A stretch of DNA of 64,000 nucleotides from a bacterium (GTDB taxonomy: Archaea; Thermoproteota; Nitrososphaeria; Nitrososphaerales; Gagatemarchaeaceae), in assembly GCA_027310575.1 (NCBI GenBank), contig DAIDAO010000017.1:1-64000 (forward strand), in the 5' to 3' direction. The notes below the pieces were generated by a model, which did no database searches, had not been told where the DNA came from, and worked only from the letters and a program-made list of their open reading frames with translations. The translations under genes and the position numbers were made by a program. Below are positions 58,701-64,000 of this stretch, one piece after another; position 1 is the stretch's first letter, and each line of letters opens with the position of its first letter.

Positions 58701-59939
58701 CTATGGTAGACTCGAAACTGGTGGGAGGTAGCTAAACAGCGCAGCCATGTCGCCTGTCGGCATGCCGCCGCCGGACGGCACCGTCAGGGTGGTGTCAGCG
58801 CAGCTGGGAGCGCTTGGATTGACGAAGCAGTACGGCGCTCCGCCAGATGTTGAAGCGAAGGAGATGATGATCGACCCCTCCACGATGCTGTTCTGCAACG
58901 CGAGACCTGCGGCTTTCACGTTAGCCGGTAGGTTGGGGCCTGGCTGTACTCTCTCGAGACCCGAAGCCATGTCGACCTTGGTGTAACCCCAGTGCCAGTT
59001 GTTGGCGACAAAGTCCAGCAGCGCCTTGTTCAGCGGGGCCGCATAGTCGATGACTATCGAGCCCAGCAGGACTCTGTTAACCTCAGGTTTGATGGCTGTT
59101 AGGTTGGTGTACACATTGGATGCCCATACTTGAGAGGTCGTGGGCTGCGCCATCGCTGCACCCAGAACACCGACGTCTACGCCGTCTCCAGAGGAGAAGA
59201 CGACATCGGCTCCACCGGTGTAGTCGTTGGTCGCAGTGGTTTGCGCTCCGGATACGTCGGCCCATGCGAATGCTTCGAAGGTGTTGGTGATGGTTGGTTT
59301 GACTGGGCTAGTATATGTGACGCCCGCGATGAAGCCTTCGTGACCTTCCCAAATCGATGGAATGTCACCGCCCCCTACCAATCCGAACTTGTGGGTCTGG
59401 CTGATCATCCCCGCCATAGCGCCCAAGACGAAGCCTCCGCCGCTAAGGTCCAGCCATATTCTGTAGACGTTGGAGTAGTTTGCCACTGTGCAGTCAACGC
59501 AGACCGACATGATATTCGGGTTCTGGCCCGCGAAAGTGTTGGCTTCCTGTTGGTACTGGCCGCCCATGAATATGACGACGTTGTAGTTCTGGCCCGCCCA
59601 CTGCTGAGCCGGGACTGCGGCGTCGGTCGATGAAGCTATGTTGGTGACGACGCTGAGAGTGAAGCCGTATTCGCTCTTAAGAGTCTGCATCGCGTTGTTC
59701 GCATTGTAGTTCCATGAGTTATCGGTCGTGGGTAGTGGGAGTATGAGCCCGACCTTCAGCTTCCCGATCGCGCTGGCCTGGGCGCCTGATGCGGTCACGG
59801 TTGTGGTCACCGTTGACGTGGATCCGGCTGAGGTCGGTGGGTAGATGAGTGCGTATGCCGCTACGCCGAGGAGGATGATGATAATGACGACGAGTGCACC
59901 TACGAGTGCTGTGATTCCGTCTCTTTTCGTTCCTTTCAT
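58701..59939 (-). CDS. BMP-family substrate-binding protein of the importer
   Basis: A 412-residue Bmp-type binding protein. It has a membrane anchor (residues about 10-31, ALVGALVVIIIILLGVAAYA in part), a Ser/Thr-rich linker, then the binding domain starting at LKVGLILPLPTTDNSW with VVIFMGGQYQQEANTFA and GGADVVFSSGDGVDVGV. BMP proteins bind nucleosides or purines. It is held outside the cell. ATG 59939 is preferred to 59954 since the TATA-like box TTAAATAACG (59963-59972) lies 24-33 bases upstream, giving a leaderless message. Confidence 0.88.
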   Translation of the reverse strand: MKGTKRDGITALVGALVVIIIILLGVAAYALIYPPTSAGSTSTVTTTVTASGAQASAIGKLKVGLILPLPTTDNSWNYNANNAMQTLKSEYGFTLSVVTNIASSTDAAVPAQQWAGQNYNVVIFMGGQYQQEANTFAGQNPNIMSVCVDCTVANYSNVYRIWLDLSGGGFVLGAMAGMISQTHKFGLVGGGDIPSIWEGHEGFIAGVTYTSPVKPTITNTFEAFAWADVSGAQTTATNDYTGGADVVFSSGDGVDVGVLGAAMAQPTTSQVWASNVYTNLTAIKPEVNRVLLGSIVIDYAAPLNKALLDFVANNWHWGYTKVDMASGLERVQPGPNLPANVKAAGLALQNSIVEGSIIISFASTSGGAPYCFVNPSAPSCADTTLTVPSGGGMPTGDMAALFSYLPPVSSLP

Positions 59940-59962
59940 CAGGGTCAGAAACACTTCTAGTC

Positions 59963-59973
59963 GTTATTTAAGG
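59963..59973 (-). promoter_or_regulatory. TATA-like box of the importer operon
   Basis: CGTTATTTAAG on the plus strand, 24-34 bases upstream of ATG 59939 of the binding protein. Confidence 0.55.
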
Positions 59974-59994
59974 AGGATTCCTTACGCGTTCGGC

Positions 59995-60432
59995 TCAGCT
60001 TAGCTTAGCTTTTACACAGTCGAACAGCTGCCCGATTATCTTCTTGACGTTCCCCTCGATCAGGGGCTTCGCGAGCCCGCCCAGAGGGCCGCTGATGTTG
60101 ACGTTCGCGTCCCAGGCAAGCTCCGACTCCGTTCCGACCGCGGCAGCCGCAATGTTCACCAGGGCACTGAATCCGCTCCCTGCCCCGGTCCCGGAGAGCT
60201 CCAGTGTCGCGGTGTGCGTCGCCGGGTCCTCTTTGACCACCTTGGTCTGCGTCTGGAACGTTCCTCTGATGAAGCCGATCGAGACCTGGACGGTCGCGGA
60301 GATGCGCTTGTTCTCCCCGACTGTGTAGGTCTTGAGCCCGGGGACGCATTCGATCACTTTGCTCGGATCCGAGACGTACCCCCAGACCTTGTCGACCCCC
60401 GACGGGAGGAGGAACTTCCCCTGCATCTGCAT
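59995..60432 (-). CDS. CoxG/SRPBCC-family protein
   Basis: A 145-residue CoxG-like START-fold protein. It opens MQMQGKFLLPSGVDKVWGYV and continues with IECVPGLKTYTVGENKRI, the PG(L/A) turn typical of the group, ending in a C-terminal helix. CoxG in carboxydotrophs recruits the molybdenum hydroxylase to the membrane; homologues accompany many xanthine-dehydrogenase-like enzymes. Here it probably serves the hydroxylase at 46.5-50.3 kb. A TATA-like patch (CCCATAAGCC, about 60453-60462) lies 21-30 bases upstream of the ATG. Confidence 0.85.
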   Translation of the reverse strand: MQMQGKFLLPSGVDKVWGYVSDPSKVIECVPGLKTYTVGENKRISATVQVSIGFIRGTFQTQTKVVKEDPATHTATLELSGTGAGSGFSALVNIAAAAVGTESELAWDANVNISGPLGGLAKPLIEGNVKKIIGQLFDCVKAKLS

Positions 60433-60536
60433 GGCAGCGCCTGCGTCGCTCCGGGCTTATGGGTTCATCGGTGGGGTTCCCGGCGCCGAGAAGGTTAGGG
60501 TCAACAGATATAGCCCGTTTCACGGTCACGGCGCGC

Positions 60537-61433
60537 ATGAAAGCCAATCCCCTTGCTGGCTTCCTGGAGTCCGTCGAGCTGAGGATGCTCCGACCGTCGA
60601 AGTCTGACCTGCGGCGCGACCCGGGCCCGTTGAACGGGCTCATGCTCTCTATCCAGGACAAGGGGCTCCTGGAACCGATCATCGTGAGGCCGACCGCGGA
60701 GGGGTACGAGGTGGTGGCAGGGATGAGGAGGTTTGAAGCGTGCAAGAGGCTCGGGTGGCGGAGGCTCCCTGCGCATGTCGTCGAGCTCGACGACAGGGAG
60801 GCCTTCGAGGTCTCGCTCCTGGAGAACATCCAGAGGGAGACCCTCAACCCCATAGAGGAGGCGAGGGCGTTCAGGAACTACGTGGACGAGTTCGGCTACG
60901 GCGGCGAGACCGAGCTCGCGAGGAGGATAGGCAAGAGCCAGGAGTACGTGAGCAGGAGGATCGGGCTGCTCTCCCTCCCCCAGAGGGTCCAGGACCAGAT
61001 TATGCGGCGCCGAATAGCTCCGAGCGTGGCGCAGGAGCTCACCCTCCTGAATGACGAGGACGCTGAGGAGATGGCGGACGAGATAGGAGCTCACGGGCTG
61101 ACTCTGAGAGAGGTCAGGAAGATCATCCGTCACAGGCAGGCCAAGGGAGCCCAGGAGCCCTCGGCCGGGCTCGGGTCCCCAACCCGGGCTGACCTCGAGA
61201 AGAGGGTGCGCCGCGTGTCGAGGGAGCTCAACATAGCCATTGCCGCCCTTGGCGGGACTGTGATCAGGCTGGGCGAGGTGGCCGAGAACCTCGAAAAGGA
61301 GTGGGTGGTGCGGGAGTCGATATTCGTCTGCAGGGACAGCATAAGGGAGCAGATCGAGAACCTGACCAGACTGAAGAGGAAGTACGAGCGGGCTGAGGAG
61401 ACCAACCCTGGCAGGCTGTCTGTGATGGGTTAG
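60537..61433 (+). CDS. ParB-like nuclease/DNA-binding protein
   Basis: A 298-residue ParB-family protein. The N-terminal ParB domain has GLLEPIIVRPTAEGYEVVAG and MRRFEACKRLGW, then ENIQRETLNPIEEARAF (residues about 100-116); a helix-turn-helix follows (ELARRIGKSQEYVSRRIGLL). The C-terminal part (about 215-298) is helical and may dimerise. ATG 60537 is chosen because a TATA-like box (CAGATATAGCC, 60505-60515) lies 22-32 bases upstream and homology starts after it. No ParA gene is adjacent. It could be a chromosome factor or a regulator of this island. Confidence 0.83.
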   Translation: MKANPLAGFLESVELRMLRPSKSDLRRDPGPLNGLMLSIQDKGLLEPIIVRPTAEGYEVVAGMRRFEACKRLGWRRLPAHVVELDDREAFEVSLLENIQRETLNPIEEARAFRNYVDEFGYGGETELARRIGKSQEYVSRRIGLLSLPQRVQDQIMRRRIAPSVAQELTLLNDEDAEEMADEIGAHGLTLREVRKIIRHRQAKGAQEPSAGLGSPTRADLEKRVRRVSRELNIAIAALGGTVIRLGEVAENLEKEWVVRESIFVCRDSIREQIENLTRLKRKYERAEETNPGRLSVMG

Positions 61434-61480
61434 GAGCCCTGCGACAGGCTTAAAGCGAAATCTCCCGGCCGGGTGCGACA

Positions 61481-62209
61481 ATGTCCACCGACTGGTCCCC
61501 GCCTGAGAAGGTCACCCTGGACGAGGTCAAGATCAACGTAGAAGACATCGAGCCTATACTCCGGGGCCTCGAGTCCCCCCTCCTCAAGGTGGAGTACCCG
61601 CAGGGGTACGTCAACCTACCCACAGGGGAGAAGATGGTGATCAGAAGGGCGAGGAAGGAGGAGGCGCCTGTCGTGATGCAGACCGCGCTGAAGCTCTTTG
61701 ACCACGACACCGACTTCTTCGATCTCGTGTCCTCGAGGGTCTACGCAGAGTTCCTGGGATGGTACAGGAGCAGGATGAAGGACCACGTAGCGCTCCTCGG
61801 GATCATCAATGGCGAGCTCGCGGCGATCGCGAACTTCAGGCTCTGGGACAACGATGTCGCCATAAGCCTCCACACGCTCACGTTCAAGCGGCGTGCAGGC
61901 ATCGGGGCCACGATGTACGCTGCCAAGGCTGAATACGCATTCGACATGATGAACACGAAGGAGTGGTGGGCGACCTACGAGAGCTACACTGGTTTCAGGT
62001 ACTGGGGCATAAAGTACGCGCAGTATCAGAAGCCCTACCCCGAGATGCAGCACGAGCTCGGCGGTTCGAGGATATTCTTCACGACCAAGGAGGACTGGGA
62101 CAGGTTCGCGAAGCCCATGCTCAAGGACAGGCTCCCCATCCGTCCCGCGCCCCCCGACCTCATCCGTTCGGCCGAGAAGGTCGCGCCGCCTAAAGAAGTC
62201 GAAGTCTAG
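61481..62209 (+). CDS. GNAT-like protein, paralogue 2
   Basis: A 242-residue paralogue of the protein at 50383-51123. Shared blocks, in the same order and spacing, are VIRRARKEEAP (like the start of GNAT folds), VAISLHTL (residues about 125-132), KEWWATYES and PYPEMQHELGGSRIF. The N-terminal 45 residues also align (VEDIEPIL against VEEIEGYL). ATG 61481 follows a TATA-like box (CTTAAAGCG, 61449-61457) and a 10-base palindrome CCCGGCCGGG (61464-61473). The invariant Trp-Trp, Glu and His residues suggest a conserved pocket. Reaction unknown. Confidence 0.7.
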   Translation: MSTDWSPPEKVTLDEVKINVEDIEPILRGLESPLLKVEYPQGYVNLPTGEKMVIRRARKEEAPVVMQTALKLFDHDTDFFDLVSSRVYAEFLGWYRSRMKDHVALLGIINGELAAIANFRLWDNDVAISLHTLTFKRRAGIGATMYAAKAEYAFDMMNTKEWWATYESYTGFRYWGIKYAQYQKPYPEMQHELGGSRIFFTTKEDWDRFAKPMLKDRLPIRPAPPDLIRSAEKVAPPKEVEV

Positions 62210-62241
62210 GCGCAGACGGACCGCCTCATGTCTTTTATACC

Positions 62242-62256
62242 GCCGACCGGGTCGGC
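62242..62256. repeat. Perfect inverted repeat at the cyclase-family promoter
   Basis: GCCGAC, three bases CGG, then GTCGGC lies directly after the TATA-like box CTTTTATACC (62232-62241) and 7 bases before ATG 62263, at the predicted transcription start. It is a possible operator; such GC-rich dyads also arise by chance in this DNA. Confidence 0.4.
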
Positions 62257-62262
62257 CGAAGC

Positions 62263-63063
62263 ATGAAGCTGTACGACCTGTCGCAACCTCTGAATCAGGA
62301 GGCGCCGTTCTGGCCCCTTTACCCGCCCTTCGAAGTCAAGTTCATCAAGAGAAAGGCGGAGCATGGCGTAAACGCGCAGTACATAATGACCTCAAATCAC
62401 ATGGGGACGCACCTTGACGCGCCCCTCCACTTCGTGACCAACGGAAAGACGATAGACCAGATACCCCTGACGTGGCTTTACGGTCCCGGCATCATCGTCG
62501 ACGTCAGCGAAGTCGGGGACCTCGGCATCTACACCAAGGAGATCGTGGAGAAGAACGCCAGGGAGGCTGGGGGCGTGAAGGACGGAGACATCCTCATACT
62601 CTTCACGGGGTGGAGCAGGTACGCCTGGTATCAGAAGCCGAAGCCGGCGGGGACCGCCGACGAGGAGCGGTACATCCACATGCACCCAGGCCCCACAAGG
62701 CCGTTCTGCGACTACCTTCTGGAGAAGAAGATCCACATCTGGGGGGTGGACGCCGTGTCCACCGACCACCCAATGAACCTCCCGATCGGAAGGTTCCTGC
62801 CGCGGGTGAGCACGAAGGTGAGGGCCGCGGCCGTGAAAAAGTTCGGCGAGGAGAACCTTGCGAAGCTCTTCCCCGACGAGGACTACCAGCTGACCCACAA
62901 CATCCTCTTCCCGAAGGACTGCATCCACATCGAGAACCTCGGCGGCCAGATCGAAGAGGTGCTCGGCAAGAAGAAGGCAGTGCGGACCACCATCGGCTGC
63001 TTCCCCTGGCTGTTCAAGGGCGGGGAGGCCGCGTTTGCCCGCACCGTCGCCTTCGTCGAGTGA
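62263..63063 (+). CDS. Cyclase/kynurenine-formamidase-family metal hydrolase
   Basis: A 266-residue protein of the cyclase family (PF04199). The metal motif HxGTHxDxPxH appears as HMGTHLDAPLHF (residues 46-57), with a second conserved part DAVSTDHPMNLP near residue 166 that holds the general base region. Members open amides or rings (N-formylkynurenine, isatin). Placed beside a purine-type pathway it may hydrolyse a ring or ureide intermediate, a step for which no other enzyme is visible here; that is inference. The ATG is 22-31 bases after a TATA-like box. Confidence 0.85.
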   Translation: MKLYDLSQPLNQEAPFWPLYPPFEVKFIKRKAEHGVNAQYIMTSNHMGTHLDAPLHFVTNGKTIDQIPLTWLYGPGIIVDVSEVGDLGIYTKEIVEKNAREAGGVKDGDILILFTGWSRYAWYQKPKPAGTADEERYIHMHPGPTRPFCDYLLEKKIHIWGVDAVSTDHPMNLPIGRFLPRVSTKVRAAAVKKFGEENLAKLFPDEDYQLTHNILFPKDCIHIENLGGQIEEVLGKKKAVRTTIGCFPWLFKGGEAAFARTVAFVE

Positions 63064-63090
63064 CCCTGTGAGGGAGTCGCGACGCTCGGC

Positions 63091-64000
63091 ATGAGCATCC
63101 CGTCGGTGGGCTGGCTACTGGGGATTGCAGACTACGGCAAGCTCCAGGACCTGGACGGCGCGGTGCTCGACCTCAACCAACCCCTCCCTCCGGATGCCAT
63201 GGCCCGGTACGACGGGGTGGTCGCGGGGCTTGCCAGGGTCAGAGGCACCGAGGCTGCTCTCTTTGCGCAGGAGCCGACGTACAAAGGCGGGTCGATGGGG
63301 CTTGGGCACACGAAGCGCCTCGAGAAGCTGGTGTCCGTGGCGGCCGAGGAGAAGCTCCCCATCATCGGGTTCTTCGACTCTGGTGGGGTGCGGGTTCAGG
63401 AGGGCGGGCATTCGCTGGAGGAGGCGAGCGCCCTCGTGGGGCAGCTGATCAAGGCGAGGGCAGCAGTACCTGTGATCAGCGTCGTGATGGGCGCGGTCAG
63501 CGGCGCAGCCGCCTACGCGGCGTACATGGGAGACGCGGTAGTGATGATCAAGGGGACGAGCAGCCTGTTCGTCTGGGGCCCCGGGGTGGCGAAGGCGGAG
63601 ACCAACAGGGAGGTCAGCGCGGAGCAGCTCGGGGGCTGGGAGGTGCAGTCGTCCAACGGGACCGCGACGCACGTGGTAGAGAACGAAGCAGAGTGCCTGG
63701 AGACCGTGCGGCAGCTCCTCTCCTACTACGGCATGAAGGGGTCCCGCTATCTGGCAGAGTCGGGCAGGACAGGAAGGAAGGCGGGCGGGACGATTGAGGG
63801 GACGTTCGATGCCGGGTCGTTCGTCGAGTTCAGGAGCCTCTACGCCAAGAGCGTGGTGACCGGACTGGCGCTGCTCGAGGGCAGGACGGTCGGGGTGATA
63901 GCGTCGAACAAAGAGGTGCTGCGTGGGTTCCTGGATATCGAAGCCTGCAGGAAGATAACCAGGTTCGCGTCGATGTGCAACACGCTCAGGATTCCGCTCG
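63091..64000 (+). CDS. Acyl-CoA/biotin-dependent carboxyltransferase, cut by window edge
   Basis: The first 303 codons of a carboxyltransferase of the acetyl/propionyl-CoA carboxylase beta or malonate decarboxylase beta type. The acyl-CoA oxyanion region is IIGFFDSGGVRVQEGGHSLEE (residues about 90-110, in part) and VISVVMGAVSGAAAYAAYMGDAV follows. The second half-domain begins near residue 230. ATG 63091 is the only start before the conserved part. It begins 27 bases after the cyclase-family stop and may be co-transcribed with it. Acyl-CoA specificity cannot be told from this fragment. Confidence 0.8.
   Translation, partial: MSIPSVGWLLGIADYGKLQDLDGAVLDLNQPLPPDAMARYDGVVAGLARVRGTEAALFAQEPTYKGGSMGLGHTKRLEKLVSVAAEEKLPIIGFFDSGGVRVQEGGHSLEEASALVGQLIKARAAVPVISVVMGAVSGAAAYAAYMGDAVVMIKGTSSLFVWGPGVAKAETNREVSAEQLGGWEVQSSNGTATHVVENEAECLETVRQLLSYYGMKGSRYLAESGRTGRKAGGTIEGTFDAGSFVEFRSLYAKSVVTGLALLEGRTVGVIASNKEVLRGFLDIEACRKITRFASMCNTLRIPL

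Noticed and set aside
61464-61473. CCCGGCCGGG palindrome as a separate operator call
   Set aside because: Ten-base GC palindromes are expected many times in DNA of this composition; kept only as a side remark.
1-64000. CRISPR arrays, insertion sequences, integrase or attachment sites
   Set aside because: No regular direct repeats with spacers, no transposase or recombinase motifs, and no tRNA-linked repeat were seen.

Overview
The window looks like a contiguous piece of a high-GC archaeal chromosome. Most genes follow AT-rich TATA-like boxes 22-35 bases upstream of the start with little or no leader, TTG and GTG starts are frequent, and the gene content (PiT plus DUF47, DUF2203, PrxQ, pyruvate:ferredoxin oxidoreductase with fused gamma-delta chain, PPDK, two-subunit CoA-transferase, membrane hydrogenase) fits a terrestrial member of the TACK/Thermoproteota, perhaps a non-ammonia-oxidising Nitrososphaeria or Bathyarchaeia relative. 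That placement is inference; no rRNA or universal marker gene was found. No tRNA, CRISPR array, transposon or integrase was recognised.

Layout. 0-9.2 kb: an acyl-CoA island (partial MaoC hydratase, glutaconate-type CoA-transferase pair, two crotonases, an ArsR/MFS pair, thiolase, aldehyde dehydrogenase, cobalamin adenosyltransferase). 9.2-22.7 kb: housekeeping and stress genes (DUF2203, amidohydrolase, PrxQ, malic enzyme, YHS protein, M20 peptidase, CBS-zinc-finger protein, saccharopine-dehydrogenase-like enzyme, NicO-like transporter, flavin reductase, a K+-channel-like protein with a changed filter, phosphate transporter PiT with DUF47, PadR and SHOCT proteins), with one 570-base stretch (13984-14552) holding no recognisable gene. 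22.7-25.8 kb: a GNAT, a HAD phosphatase and a GT4 glycosyltransferase fused to a membrane domain. 25.8-31.7 kb: PPDK and the pyruvate:ferredoxin oxidoreductase operon.

33.0-43.1 kb is the first striking system: a complete [NiFe]-hydrogenase operon laid out like respiratory complex I. On the minus strand the order is hypA, maturation protease, then NuoA-, B-, C-, D-, H-, I-, J-, K-, L- and N/M-like subunits, almost all linked by 4-base stop/start overlaps. The D-like subunit keeps all four nickel cysteines and carries a 32-residue tail after the last motif, as expected of a protease-processed hydrogenase. A hypC-like gene and a DUF6390-like gene converge on it. NuoE/F/G are absent, so reduced ferredoxin, for example from the nearby pyruvate oxidoreductase, is the natural electron donor; the predicted output is H2 plus an ion gradient.

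45.5-63.1 kb is the second: a putative purine/ureide catabolism island. It holds a carbamate kinase, a three-subunit molybdenum hydroxylase of the xanthine-dehydrogenase type, FdrA with a separately encoded 58-residue partner, DUF1116 and DUF2877 proteins (together the subunits of the recently described oxamate carbamoyltransferase), a BMP-type nucleoside importer, a CoxG-like protein, two paralogous GNAT-like proteins that flank the block, and a cyclase/formamidase-family hydrolase. Read together these would import a purine-like compound, hydroxylate it, transfer a carbamoyl group to phosphate and make ATP. Uricase, allantoinase and ureidoglycolate enzymes are not in the window. The right edge cuts an acyl-CoA carboxyltransferase gene.
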